64,000 nucleotides of DNA from CALXXL01 sp034926605 (lineage in GTDB: Bacteria; Verrucomicrobiota; Lentisphaeria; Victivallales; Victivallaceae). Under the pieces are notes generated by a model. The model had not been told where the DNA came from and made no database searches. It was given only the letters and a program-made list of their open reading frames with translations. The translations under genes and the position numbers were made by a program. Below are positions 37,549 to 46,192 of the stretch, piece after piece (within the stretch, counting starts at the first letter, position 1; every line of letters begins with the position of its first letter). The stretch covers positions 186,001 through 250,000 of the forward strand of contig JAYFQV010000001.1 of NCBI GenBank assembly GCA_034926605.1, read 5' to 3'.

Positions 37549-39234
37549 ATGGTTATCGGGAAAATCAATTCGGTGTTTGCAAAACACCACCGCTGGCTGT
37601 TCGGGGTGATCGTTATGGTAATCGTCGTCACCTTTGTGTTCTATTTTTCGACCGGATCGATCTTCGACATCCATTTCGGCGGCAATTCGACCGGAATCAA
37701 AATATTCGATGAAAAGGTGAGCGAGGACGAATTCAAGGCCGAATTGCGCGCCGTTCTGATCGAGACGTCTCTGGACGGCAGAATCGGGGTGGCGGTTTTC
37801 GGCAACGAAGAGGCGATAAAGGAAGCGCGCAGGATGGTTCCGCAGCGACTCGCCATGATAGCGATGGCTGAACGCCGCGGAATCCGGGTATCCGACGAAG
37901 ATATCGACCGCGCATTGGTCTCTCTTTTCTCAATGAACGGCAAGTTCGATCAGGAGCTTCTCAACAAGTATCTGGCAAACGTTCTCACCCCCGTCCAGAT
38001 GACGGTTCAGGACCTCCGCAACGCGATGAAGAGCAGCCTGATGATCGCCGCGCTCAACGGCGAACTTGCCGAAACCGCCATGTTCTCCGGCACCAAGGGG
38101 CTCAGCGGCGAATTGTCCAAAGTGACAAGGACGGTCTACAAGCTCAGCGTGGTAAATTTCAAAGCCAACGATTACCTTAAGCAGGCCGCCGAAAAAATTA
38201 CCGAAGATCAGCTGAAGAGCTACTATGAGGCAAACCTCAAAGAATTCGAAATCCCCGCCGAATACGAGGCGGTGATGGCGGTACTTCCCTATGACTCCGC
38301 CGCGGTGACCAAAGACGCCGCCGCTGCCGTCAGCGATGCCGCGCTGGAAAAATTCTTCAACGACAACCCTCTGCGTTATGCGGACAAGGACAATCCGGCC
38401 CCGCAGTTCGCCACAGTGCGCAACCGCGTGGTGAACGACTACATCGCCGCCGCCGCAAGACAGCTGGCAAACGCCAAGGCCAATGACTTCTCCGACGCGC
38501 TCTATCAGGGTACCGGATCCGGCGTGATCACCGGAATTGACAAATTCCGCGCCGACGCCGCCAAACGCGGCTTCCTGCTCAAAAAGGCCAACCGCTACAA
38601 CGCGAAGTCGGCGGCGGTCACGTTCGACGACGGTTCGACGGTGGCCGATCCCAGTTTCGTAAACGTGATGTGCGGCACTACTCCGCAGAATCCGCTTACC
38701 TACGCGTTCAGCGGCAATGACGGAGTCTATATCGGATATGTCAGTGAGGTCGCGCCGAAATCCACGCTTCCGTTCGAGGATGTCCGCAAGCAGATTGCGG
38801 CCACTTTGAGCTACAATGCCGCGGTGGAAATCGCCCGCGAAAAAGCCAAGTCGCAAGCCTCCGCGCTCGCCGCGATTCCTTACGACCAGCGCGCCTCCGT
38901 ATTCGACGGAATCGGCAAGGCGGAAAAAGTCGAACTTCCCGGAATGCTGCTGTTCAATCCGACCATAGCCGGCCGGGATTTGCTGGCGCAGGTGTGTACC
39001 GCGATGGAAGCCGGCGATGTTTCCGACGCGCTGCCGACCGAATTCGGCGCACAGGTGGCAAGGCTCGATGCCATGACCGTCACCGATGCGCCCGCCGAAG
39101 AACAGGGCGCCGGAGATCCGCTGTCCCAGTTCTATTTTTACCAGACCGAACAATTGCTGCGTCAGGTTTATCTGGGCGAATGCCTTCTCAGCAATATTCA
39201 AGTTCCCGAAAAGTTCTATTCCGACGAGCAATAG
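37549..39234 (+). CDS. PpiD/SurA-N-like membrane-anchored periplasmic chaperone
   Basis: The 561-residue protein has one N-terminal membrane anchor (about residues 17-36, after KHHR). A SurA-N-like helical region follows (FDEKVSEDEFKAELR to QMTVQDLRNAMKSSL). This layout matches PpiD, a periplasmic chaperone at the exit of the Sec translocon. The middle carries the hallmark ITEDQLKSYYEANLKEFEIPAEYEA, but I see no intact parvulin (PPIC) catalytic motif, so isomerase activity is doubtful. It has its own TTGACA/TATATT promoter, and speD starts 3 bases after it. That close spacing suggests cotranscription with polyamine genes without an obvious shared role. Confidence 0.68.
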   Translation: MVIGKINSVFAKHHRWLFGVIVMVIVVTFVFYFSTGSIFDIHFGGNSTGIKIFDEKVSEDEFKAELRAVLIETSLDGRIGVAVFGNEEAIKEARRMVPQRLAMIAMAERRGIRVSDEDIDRALVSLFSMNGKFDQELLNKYLANVLTPVQMTVQDLRNAMKSSLMIAALNGELAETAMFSGTKGLSGELSKVTRTVYKLSVVNFKANDYLKQAAEKITEDQLKSYYEANLKEFEIPAEYEAVMAVLPYDSAAVTKDAAAAVSDAALEKFFNDNPLRYADKDNPAPQFATVRNRVVNDYIAAAARQLANAKANDFSDALYQGTGSGVITGIDKFRADAAKRGFLLKKANRYNAKSAAVTFDDGSTVADPSFVNVMCGTTPQNPLTYAFSGNDGVYIGYVSEVAPKSTLPFEDVRKQIAATLSYNAAVEIAREKAKSQASALAAIPYDQRASVFDGIGKAEKVELPGMLLFNPTIAGRDLLAQVCTAMEAGDVSDALPTEFGAQVARLDAMTVTDAPAEEQGAGDPLSQFYFYQTEQLLRQVYLGECLLSNIQVPEKFYSDEQ

Positions 39235-39237
39235 ATC

Positions 39238-40056
39238 ATGAATTCGCCGTCTTCCGGCTTCAACGGGATGGCGCTCGGCCATCATCTTACTGCGGAGTTT
39301 TATGACTGCGCCAGCGAGATTCTTGCCGACGCCGGAAAGATGGAAAATATATTCATCGGCGCCGCAAAAGCCAGCGGAGCCACCGTGCTGGGCAGTCAGT
39401 TCCACGGCTTCGAGCCGCAGGGCGTGAGCGGATTCGTGATCATCGCGGAATCCCACTTTTCGGTACACGCGTGGCCGGAACACGACTATGCGGCGGTGGA
39501 TATCTTCACCTGCGGCGAGAATATCGATTTCGATGCGGCGCTGGACTATCTCAAAACCGCACTCGGCTCCGAGGCGATGGTGATTTCCGGCGTGATGAGC
39601 CGCGGCATCGTCGGCAACAACGGAGTGGAGCGCCTGGTGCCTACACATACCGGCAATACAGACGCCTACGCTCTGGCGTGGCGAACCCGGTTCGATTCGC
39701 TTGACGCGTGGGGTCTGCTGGACTCGATCGACGTACATGACTGCGACGAGACGCTGTTGCACAACCCGGTGGCACTGGCGTCGGCGCTGTCCGGACTTTG
39801 CCGCGAACTCGGTCTGCCCGGAGAATCCGCCGTTCATGTGGAACCGTTCGACGACGGCACCAAAGGCGGCGGCTTCAATTTCTGCGCCATACTGGATGGC
39901 GCGTCGCAAGTATCCGGCAACGTCTCGTTCGCCGCAAAATGCGTATATGTCAACATATTTTCAACCGGATTCTTCGAGCCGCGACAGGCCGCCGAACTTG
40001 CGCTGAAAGCATTCCGCGGCCGCCGCTACCGTATGCAAGTGGCGGTGAGGAGGTAA
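39238..40056 (+). CDS. speD: S-adenosylmethionine decarboxylase with two fused AdoMetDC-like halves
   Basis: The enzyme makes decarboxylated AdoMet, the aminopropyl donor for spermidine. In the first ~125 residues the self-cleavage site is ESHFSVHAWPE; cleavage before Ser72 would give the pyruvoyl cofactor. The catalytic TCG cysteine is Cys92. Most short bacterial forms end near 120-140 residues, but this protein is 272 long. Residues about 165-272 look like a second, degenerate copy (VHVEPFDDG, VYVNIFSTGFFEPRQAAELAL) without the cleavage serine. Eukaryotic enzymes arose by such duplication. speE follows at once with a TTG start, forming a polyamine unit. Confidence 0.85.
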   Translation: MNSPSSGFNGMALGHHLTAEFYDCASEILADAGKMENIFIGAAKASGATVLGSQFHGFEPQGVSGFVIIAESHFSVHAWPEHDYAAVDIFTCGENIDFDAALDYLKTALGSEAMVISGVMSRGIVGNNGVERLVPTHTGNTDAYALAWRTRFDSLDAWGLLDSIDVHDCDETLLHNPVALASALSGLCRELGLPGESAVHVEPFDDGTKGGGFNFCAILDGASQVSGNVSFAAKCVYVNIFSTGFFEPRQAAELALKAFRGRRYRMQVAVRR

Positions 40057-40058
40057 TT

Positions 40059-40898
40059 TTGAGCGAATGGATCACCGAGTCGGGCGCCGGGTTCGGCGTC
40101 ACCATCGAAACCGAGGAATTGCTGTATTCCGCGCAAAGCCCGTTTCAGAAGATCGAAATATACCGCACGTCCAACCTCGGCAGGATGCTGGTGCTGGACG
40201 GGGTAATCCAGCTGACCGAGTTCGACGAGTTCGCCTATCAGGAGATGCTGGCCCACGTGCCGGCGTTCGCCCATCCGGAACCGCGTTCGGCGCTGATCAT
40301 TGGCGGCGGCGACGGCGGGGTGGCCCGGGAGCTGGCCAAACACGCCTCCATTGAAACGATCGACCTCTGCGAAATCGATGAGATGGTTGTAAACGCCGCC
40401 AGAAAGTATCTACCGTTCATCGCATGCGGCTTCGACGATCCGCGGGTACGTGTCCATATCGGCGATGGCGCAAAGTTCGTGGCCGCGCATGAATCGGCCT
40501 ACGATCTGGTTATCGTCGACTCATCCGACCCGATCGGCCCGAACGAGTCGCTGTTCAACGATGAATTCTACCACGGCGTGAAGCGCGCTCTCAAACCCGG
40601 CGGCATCGCCGCCGCCCAGGCCGAATCATATTATCTGTATCCGCAGGTGGCCACTCGCCTTACCGGTATTTTTCAGCGGGTATTCGGCAGTTCCGCATAT
40701 TCCGGGATGCTGGTGCCTAGCTATCCGGGCGGCACCATCGGCGCCTGCGTGGCCGCCGTCGACGGTCGCGACGTACGCCGCCCGGCCCGCCGCCCGGCCA
40801 CCGGAACAACCCTGAAGTATTACACCCCGGCAGTGCATGAAGCCAGTTTCGTGCTGCCGATTTTCGCGGAAAAGCTATTCGAGGAGGCGAAAAAATGA
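40059..40898 (+). CDS. speE: Spermidine synthase (polyamine aminopropyltransferase)
   Basis: SpeE moves the aminopropyl group of decarboxylated AdoMet to putrescine. From a TTG at 40059 the protein has 279 residues. An AGGAGG five bases upstream fixes this start; the frame is open further upstream but only as a shadow of speD. It shows the small beta domain (MLVLDGVIQLTEFDEFAYQEML), the nucleotide motif IIGGGDGGVARELAKH and the catalytic DSSDPIGP. It sits 2 bases after speD and overlaps the VOC gene by 4 bases, so the three are very likely cotranscribed. Confidence 0.94.
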   Translation: MSEWITESGAGFGVTIETEELLYSAQSPFQKIEIYRTSNLGRMLVLDGVIQLTEFDEFAYQEMLAHVPAFAHPEPRSALIIGGGDGGVARELAKHASIETIDLCEIDEMVVNAARKYLPFIACGFDDPRVRVHIGDGAKFVAAHESAYDLVIVDSSDPIGPNESLFNDEFYHGVKRALKPGGIAAAQAESYYLYPQVATRLTGIFQRVFGSSAYSGMLVPSYPGGTIGACVAAVDGRDVRRPARRPATGTTLKYYTPAVHEASFVLPIFAEKLFEEAKK

Positions 40899-41266
40899 AA
40901 TTCCGTTTCGTTCACTACAACTTCAACGTTCTGAACCTTGATCGCAGCATCGAATTCTACCGCGAAGCGCTGGGTCTGGAAGAATGCCGCCGCATTGTGC
41001 CGGAGGACGGCAGCTTCATCATCGTGTACCTGTGCGACGGGATTTCCGACTTCCAGCTGGAGTTGACCTGGATGCGCGACCGCACGGAACCGTACAACCT
41101 TGGCGACAACGAAATGCATCTGGCGTTCCGGGTTGACGACTATGCCGCCGCTCATGAAAAACACGAAAAGATGAACTGCATCTGCTACGAAAATCCCGGC
41201 ATGGGCATCTATTTCATCAATGATCCCGACGGCTATTGGCTTGAAGTCATCCCCACCCGCAGATAA
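40895..41266 (+). CDS. VOC/glyoxalase-family protein (lactoylglutathione lyase-like)
   Basis: The 123-residue protein is one VOC superfamily unit with two beta-alpha-beta-beta-beta modules: VHYNFNVLNLDRSIEFYREALGL at the start and MGIYFINDPDGYWLEVIP at the end. The candidate metal ligands are His7, a glutamate in LELTW, His in EMHLAFRVDD and the final Glu in WLEV, as in glyoxalase I. The fit to GloA (methylglyoxal detoxification) is good, though other VOC roles are possible. The ATG overlaps the speE stop, and the ABC ATPase gene starts one base after its own stop codon. Confidence 0.78.
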   Translation: MKFRFVHYNFNVLNLDRSIEFYREALGLEECRRIVPEDGSFIIVYLCDGISDFQLELTWMRDRTEPYNLGDNEMHLAFRVDDYAAAHEKHEKMNCICYENPGMGIYFINDPDGYWLEVIPTRR

Positions 41267-41267
41267 C

Positions 41268-42215
41268 ATGTCTTTGCTGGAAGTAGAAAACCTCAAATTG
41301 TATTACCCGGCACGCGGCGGCTGGTTCGGGCGCCGGAATCATGTGCGGGCGGTGGATGGAGTTTCGTTCGAGATCGCTCCGGGAGAGACCGTGGGGCTGG
41401 TAGGGGAATCCGGCTGCGGCAAGAGTTCGCTGGGCCGCGCGGTGGTGCGGCTCGAGGAGCCGACCGCCGGCAATGTCCGCATCTGCGGAACCGATATTAC
41501 CAAACTTGCCGGACGCGAGTTGCGCCGGGAACGCAGAAACTTCCAGATGATATTCCAAGACCCATACGGGTCGCTCAATCCGCGGCTGACCGTGCTCGCC
41601 ACGCTGGATGAAGTACTGGCCATCCACTCCGGACTCGACCGCGAACGGCGCGTCGTCCGTGCCGGAGAGCTGCTGAAAATGGTCGGGTTGGATCCTTCCC
41701 TGCTCGGCCGTTACCCACATCAGTTCTCCGGCGGCCAGCGCCAGCGCATCGGCATTGCGCGCAGCCTCGCCGCCGAGCCGCGGCTCATCGTGGCCGACGA
41801 GCCGGTTTCGGCGCTCGATGTCAGCGTCCAGGCCCAGATCATAAATTTGCTGGAGGATATTCAAAAGACTACCGGCACCGGCTTTCTGTTCATAGCTCAC
41901 GACCTTGCGGTGGTGGAGCATATAAGTTCACGGATACTGGTGATGTACCTCGGTAAAATTGTCGAATCGGGCCCGTCGCGCGAAGTATGCGGAAAACCGC
42001 GCCATCCATATACCAAAGCATTGCTCTCGGCCGTGCCCCGCGTCGACCGCGACGGCCGCAAACGGATTGTGCTTTCCGGCGATGTTCCTTCGCCTCTGGC
42101 GCCGCCCTCCGGTTGCGCATTCCACCCCCGCTGCCCGCTTGCCCAGCCGGAATGCGCAAGCCGGACTCCGGAATTGTCCGGGGACTCCCACCGCTGCGCC
42201 TGCTTTTTCGCCTGA
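41268..42215 (+). CDS. Oligopeptide/dipeptide ABC transporter ATP-binding protein (OppF/DppF-like)
   Basis: The 315-residue ATPase should drive import of peptides or related compounds at the inner membrane. It has Walker A GESGCGKSS near residue 47, the Q-loop in QMIFQDPYGSLNPR, the signature FSGGQRQRIGIAR, Walker B LIVADEPVSALD and the switch IAHDLAVVEH. The C-terminal oligopeptide-type extension (HPYTKALLSAVP and GCAFHPRCP) is present. No permease or second ATPase adjoins it; a family-5 binding protein lies 14 kb away at 25762. The last codons fall inside the first unit of a tandem 31-nt repeat. Confidence 0.88.
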   Translation: MSLLEVENLKLYYPARGGWFGRRNHVRAVDGVSFEIAPGETVGLVGESGCGKSSLGRAVVRLEEPTAGNVRICGTDITKLAGRELRRERRNFQMIFQDPYGSLNPRLTVLATLDEVLAIHSGLDRERRVVRAGELLKMVGLDPSLLGRYPHQFSGGQRQRIGIARSLAAEPRLIVADEPVSALDVSVQAQIINLLEDIQKTTGTGFLFIAHDLAVVEHISSRILVMYLGKIVESGPSREVCGKPRHPYTKALLSAVPRVDRDGRKRIVLSGDVPSPLAPPSGCAFHPRCPLAQPECASRTPELSGDSHRCACFFA

Positions 42216-42263
42216 CAAAAACATTTCCCGTCGCGCCTGCTTTTTCGCTTGACAAAAACATTT
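42196..42263 (+). repeat. Tandem 31-nt direct repeat carrying the asd -35 box
   Basis: Positions 42196-42226 and 42233-42263 are the same 31 bases except one, a 37-base period. The first unit encodes the end of the ABC ATPase. In the second, CTGACA has become TTGACA, a perfect -35 box. Confidence 0.85.
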
Positions 42264-42276
42264 TTTACTGTATATT
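42249..42276 (+). promoter_or_regulatory. asd promoter
   Basis: A perfect TTGACA is followed after 16 nt by TATATT. It lies 43 bases before the asd ATG and could drive asd, birA and the decarboxylase genes. Confidence 0.72.
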
Positions 42277-42318
42277 AAAGGGTTAGTTAAAAAAATCCTC
42301 AATCAGGAGTTCTGGATT

Positions 42319-43323
42319 ATGTCGAAAATGTACAATGTGGCGGTTGCCGGCGCCACCGGGGCGGTCGGCGTAGAAATGGTGAAAACCCTCGAAAAACGCA
42401 ACTTTCCGGTTAAGAACCTCAAGTTGCTGGCTTCCAGCCGTTCCGTGGGCAAGACCGCCACATTCAAGGGCGAACAGATCATGATCGAGGAGCTTAAGCA
42501 CGACTCTTTCAAGGGTGTGGACATCGCGCTTTTCAGTGCCGGCGGCGACATCTCCAAGGAATTCGCGAATTCAGTGGTGGATGCCGGAGCGGTGATGATC
42601 GACAACTCCAGCGCATTCAGAATGCTGGACGACGTGCCGTTGGTGATTCCGGAAGTCAATCCGGAAGACATCAAGTGGAATAAAGGCATCATCGCCAACC
42701 CGAACTGCTCCACCATCATCATGCTGGTGGCTGTGGCGCCGCTGCATCGCGCCAAGAAACTGAAGCGCCTGGTGGCGGCCACCTATCAGGCCACCAGCGG
42801 AGCCGGTGCCAAGGGAATGAACGAGCTGATTCTTCAGACCAAACAGATTCTGAACGGCGAGCCGATCGAGCCCAAGGCGTTTGCGCATCGCATCGCGTTC
42901 AACCTTATACCGCATATAGATGTTTTCTACGACAACGGCTATACCAAGGAAGAGCTCAAGATGCTCAACGAGTCGCGCAAGATGCTCCACTATCCGGAGC
43001 TTCAGGTTTCCTGCACCTGCGTGCGGGTGCCGGTGATGCGCGCCCACTCCGAAGCGCTAAATCTCGAGTTCGAAAACGAGATCACCCCGGAAGAGGCCCG
43101 TCGCATTCTTGAGGCAGCCCCCGGCGTGACCGTGGTCGACGATCCGGCGAACAAGCGTTATCCGATGCCGGTGGACGCGTCCGAACTGTACGATGTATTG
43201 GTCGGCCGCATCCGTCAGGACATTTCGCGCAATGACAAGCGCGGGCTGGACATCTTCGTGTCCGGCGATCAGGTGCTCAAGGGTGCGGCGCTGAACGCCG
43301 TTCAGATCGCCGAGCTTCTGTAA
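42319..43323 (+). CDS. asd: Aspartate-semialdehyde dehydrogenase
   Basis: Asd reduces aspartyl phosphate to the semialdehyde, feeding lysine, threonine, methionine and diaminopimelate synthesis. The 334-residue protein has the NADP motif VAGATGAVGVEM, the catalytic cysteine in NPNCSTIIM, the substrate loop SGAGAKGMNEL and the late motif RIRQDISRNDKRGLDIFVSGDQVLKGAALNA. AGGAG lies upstream of the ATG. It has its own promoter within a duplicated sequence. birA follows after 50 bases on the same strand. Confidence 0.96.
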   Translation: MSKMYNVAVAGATGAVGVEMVKTLEKRNFPVKNLKLLASSRSVGKTATFKGEQIMIEELKHDSFKGVDIALFSAGGDISKEFANSVVDAGAVMIDNSSAFRMLDDVPLVIPEVNPEDIKWNKGIIANPNCSTIIMLVAVAPLHRAKKLKRLVAATYQATSGAGAKGMNELILQTKQILNGEPIEPKAFAHRIAFNLIPHIDVFYDNGYTKEELKMLNESRKMLHYPELQVSCTCVRVPVMRAHSEALNLEFENEITPEEARRILEAAPGVTVVDDPANKRYPMPVDASELYDVLVGRIRQDISRNDKRGLDIFVSGDQVLKGAALNAVQIAELL

Positions 43324-43373
43324 TCGACTCAGCTCAAGCCGTCCGCCTGCCGGCGGGCGGCGGAACGGACATC

Positions 43374-44111
43374 ATGGGCGTACCGGTTGTGTTGCTGGAC
43401 GAGGTGGATTCCACCAACACCTATGTGAAAACACATTTCGACGAGCTGCCGGACGGCTCGCTGGTTTCGGCTGCATGCCAGACCGCGGGCCGCGGCCGAC
43501 TCAACCGCCGCTGGCAATCCCCGCACGGCGTCAACTTCTACGGCACCGCCGTTCTTAAAAACTGTCCGGACCCGTTCCGGGCAATCATCGCCCTCAGTCT
43601 CGCCGCCATCGACACACTGAAAGAACTCGCCCCCTCCCTGCCGGTATACATCAAGTGGCCCAACGACCTCTACGTCGGCCGCGCCAAGCTGGCCGGAATG
43701 CTTTGCGAGTCCGTAACCGGCCCCGGCAACCGCATCCGCGGAATCGCGGCGGGCATCGGCGTAAATCTGAACATGACACCGGAAGACCTTGCCTCGATAG
43801 ACCAGACGGCAACGGGAGTTATGGCACAGACCGGGGTGCGGATTAATCCGGTTTTTTTCACAAAAAAATTGGCTTTTTACCTCGAACGGCGCTATATTAA
43901 TTATTCAAAATCTCCGGAAGAGCTTTTTGCCGAATGGAAAGCCAACAATCGACTCATCGGCAAGACCCTGCGGGTAGAGGGGATCAGGGGAGCAAGGGAA
44001 GGCGTCTTCGAAGACGTGGCGGATACCGGAGAAATGCTGCTGCGTACCCGGGACGGGTTGGAAAAAGTCAATTCCGGCGATGTTGTAATCGACAAGCAAA
44101 GCTTAACATAG
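43374..44111 (+). CDS. birA: Biotin-[acetyl-CoA-carboxylase] ligase, short form
   Basis: The enzyme activates biotin as biotinyl-AMP and attaches it to a lysine of carrier domains. The 245-residue protein has the usual motifs EVDSTNTYVK, the biotin/ATP loop QTAGRGRLNRRW, the KWPNDLYV segment and GIGVNLN, followed by an SH3-like C-terminal domain. The N-terminal helix-turn-helix of E. coli BirA is absent, so it is not expected to repress biotin genes. It stands 10 bases before oadG-oadA-oadB. Its likely local target is the biotinyl domain of OadA at residue 566. Confidence 0.9.
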   Translation: MGVPVVLLDEVDSTNTYVKTHFDELPDGSLVSAACQTAGRGRLNRRWQSPHGVNFYGTAVLKNCPDPFRAIIALSLAAIDTLKELAPSLPVYIKWPNDLYVGRAKLAGMLCESVTGPGNRIRGIAAGIGVNLNMTPEDLASIDQTATGVMAQTGVRINPVFFTKKLAFYLERRYINYSKSPEELFAEWKANNRLIGKTLRVEGIRGAREGVFEDVADTGEMLLRTRDGLEKVNSGDVVIDKQSLT

Positions 44112-44121
44112 AGGTGACGAA

Positions 44122-44355
44122 ATGGGACTTATCGGTGAAGGCCTGAAAATGATGGTTGTCGGCATGGGGATGGTATACGTATTCCTCGTGGTGATGATTT
44201 GCATGATGAAGTTGATGAGCAAACTGCTGGCGCCCTACAGCAAGCTGCTGGCTCCCCCGCCGGCCGCGGCGGCGAGAAAGCCGGTCGCCGGGCAGGACAT
44301 GGATCCGGCTCTGATCGCAGCGGCGGTTGCTGCTTACAGAACATCCAAGAAATAA
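44122..44355 (+). CDS. oadG: Na+-pumping decarboxylase gamma subunit (OadG-like)
   Basis: The 77-residue protein has one membrane helix (GLKMMVVGMGMVYVFLVVMICMM) and a short Ala/Pro-rich cytoplasmic tail, the layout of OadG. Gamma subunits hold alpha to beta and help the final step of decarboxylation. The usual histidine-rich zinc site at the C-terminus is not visible; the end reads AAAVAAYRTSKK. That may be a real difference or a sign of a distant subtype. It lies between birA and oadA, 10 and 27 bases away, with AGAGGTGACGA before the ATG. Confidence 0.8.
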   Translation: MGLIGEGLKMMVVGMGMVYVFLVVMICMMKLMSKLLAPYSKLLAPPPAAAARKPVAGQDMDPALIAAAVAAYRTSKK

Positions 44356-44382
44356 CTAATTTCAAATAGCAAAAGGTACATT

Positions 44383-46191
44383 ATGGCGAAGAAAATCTCT
44401 TTTATGGACACCAGCTTCCGTGACGGCTTCCAGTCCTGTCTCGGAGCCCGGGTGAAGTTCGAAGACTACGCTCCCGCGATTGAAGCGGCGCTGGCCGCCG
44501 GCACCCGCAACTTCGAAATCGGCGGTGGTGCCATGTTCCAGAGCAGTTATTTCTACTGCCAGCAGGATGCGTTCGAGGTCATGGACAAAATCCGCAAGAT
44601 GGTCGGCCCCGACGTGAACCTGCAGACCCTCTCCCGCGGCGCCAACGTCGTCGGCCTGGTTTCGCAGTCCCGCGACATCATCGACCTGCATGCCAGAATG
44701 TTTGCCAAGCACGGCGTTTCCACCATCCGCAATTTCGACGCGCTTAACGACGTCCGCAACGTGGCCTTCTCCGGCCAGTGCATCAAGAACGCCGGCGTCA
44801 AGCATCAGATCACCGTCACCATGATGGGCCTTGCTCCGTCCCTGAATGAAAACTATGTCCACACCCCGCAGTTCTATGTGGACAAGCTGAAGAGCTTCCT
44901 CGACGCCGGCGTACCGTTCGACAGCGTGGCGTTCAAGGATGCCTCCGGCACCTCCACCCCTCATACCGTGTTCGAGACCATCAAGGCCGCGCGCAAACTG
45001 CTGGGCGAGGACGTGATGATCCAGTTCCATACCCACGAGACCGCCGGTCAGAGCGTGGCCTGCAACATGGCCGCGATCGAAGGCGGCGCCAACGTGCTCG
45101 ATCTCGCCATGTCCCCGCTCTCCGGCGGCACCTGCCAGGCCGACATCCTGGTGATGTGGCAGAAACTGCGCGGCACCGACTATGAACTCGACATAGATCC
45201 GGATAAGATCCTCGAAGCCGAGACCATCTTCGAAGAGTGCCTCAGCAAGTACTTCATGCCCCCGGAGGCCACCATGATCTCTCCGAAGATCATCTTCTCT
45301 CCGATGCCCGGCGGCGCTCTTACCGCCAATACCCAGATGATGCGCGACAACAAGTGCCTGGACAAATTCCCCGCCACCATCGAAGCCATGAAGGAATGCG
45401 TGGCCAAGGGCGGTTTCGGCACCAGCGTCACCCCGGTTTCCCAGTTCTACTTCCAGCAGGCGTTCAGCAACGTGATGCAGGGCCCGTGGAAGAAGATCAC
45501 CACCGGCTACGGCAACATGGTCTTGGGCTACTTCGGCAAAACCCCGAGCGCTCCGGATCCGGAAGTGGTTAAGATCGCGTCCGAACAGCTCGGCAAGGCC
45601 CCGACCACCGACGACGTGCACGATATCAACGACCGCAATCCCGAACTCGGCGTCAAGGCCGCCACCGCCAAGCTGGAAGCCGCCGGATTGCCGGTGACCG
45701 ATGAAAACGTTTTCATCACCGCCTCCTGCGGCGACAAGGGCGTCGATTTCCTGAAGGGCAACAAGCCGCTCGGGATCCGCTACAAGGAAGAAGAGAAACC
45801 GGCCGCCGCGAAGAAGAGCGAGTCCGGCAGCTATGTGGTCAGCGTTGACGGCAAGAACTTCAACGCCCAGGTCGGCGACGACGGCAAAGTGACCGTGAAC
45901 GGCAAGACCTTCAAGGTCGATGTCGCCACCGGTACCGCTGCCGCCGCGGCGGCTCCGTCCGCCGGCGGCGCGGCCAAGGACGTTGTCTCCCCGCTTCCCG
46001 GCACCGTCATGAAGATCATGGCGCCCGCCGGCACCCAGATCGCCAAGGGCGACACCATCCTGATCCTCGAAGCGATGAAGCAGGAGACCCCGATCGTCGC
46101 GGAAAACGGCGGCACGGTTGTCCAGATCATGGTGGAAGTCGGCAACGTCGTCGCGGAAGGCGATGTCCTGGCCAGCGTCGAGGAGAAGTAA
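44383..46191 (+). CDS. oadA: Biotin-dependent decarboxylase alpha subunit (oxaloacetate decarboxylase-like)
   Basis: The alpha subunit transfers carboxyl from a 2-oxo acid to biotin. The 602-residue protein has an HMGL-like barrel. The catalytic lysine lies in VAFKDASG and the metal histidines in FHTHETAG. A conserved PYC/OadA region follows, then an Ala/Pro linker and a C-terminal biotinyl domain ending ILEAMKQETP, with Lys566 as the biotin site (AMKQ, where AMKM is usual). The first motif reads MDTSFRDGFQSCLGARVKF, unlike the DTTLRDAHQSLLATR of oxaloacetate and pyruvate enzymes. The substrate may therefore not be oxaloacetate. It is followed one base later by oadB. Confidence 0.85.
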   Translation: MAKKISFMDTSFRDGFQSCLGARVKFEDYAPAIEAALAAGTRNFEIGGGAMFQSSYFYCQQDAFEVMDKIRKMVGPDVNLQTLSRGANVVGLVSQSRDIIDLHARMFAKHGVSTIRNFDALNDVRNVAFSGQCIKNAGVKHQITVTMMGLAPSLNENYVHTPQFYVDKLKSFLDAGVPFDSVAFKDASGTSTPHTVFETIKAARKLLGEDVMIQFHTHETAGQSVACNMAAIEGGANVLDLAMSPLSGGTCQADILVMWQKLRGTDYELDIDPDKILEAETIFEECLSKYFMPPEATMISPKIIFSPMPGGALTANTQMMRDNKCLDKFPATIEAMKECVAKGGFGTSVTPVSQFYFQQAFSNVMQGPWKKITTGYGNMVLGYFGKTPSAPDPEVVKIASEQLGKAPTTDDVHDINDRNPELGVKAATAKLEAAGLPVTDENVFITASCGDKGVDFLKGNKPLGIRYKEEEKPAAAKKSESGSYVVSVDGKNFNAQVGDDGKVTVNGKTFKVDVATGTAAAAAAPSAGGAAKDVVSPLPGTVMKIMAPAGTQIAKGDTILILEAMKQETPIVAENGGTVVQIMVEVGNVVAEGDVLASVEEK

Positions 46192-46192
46192 A

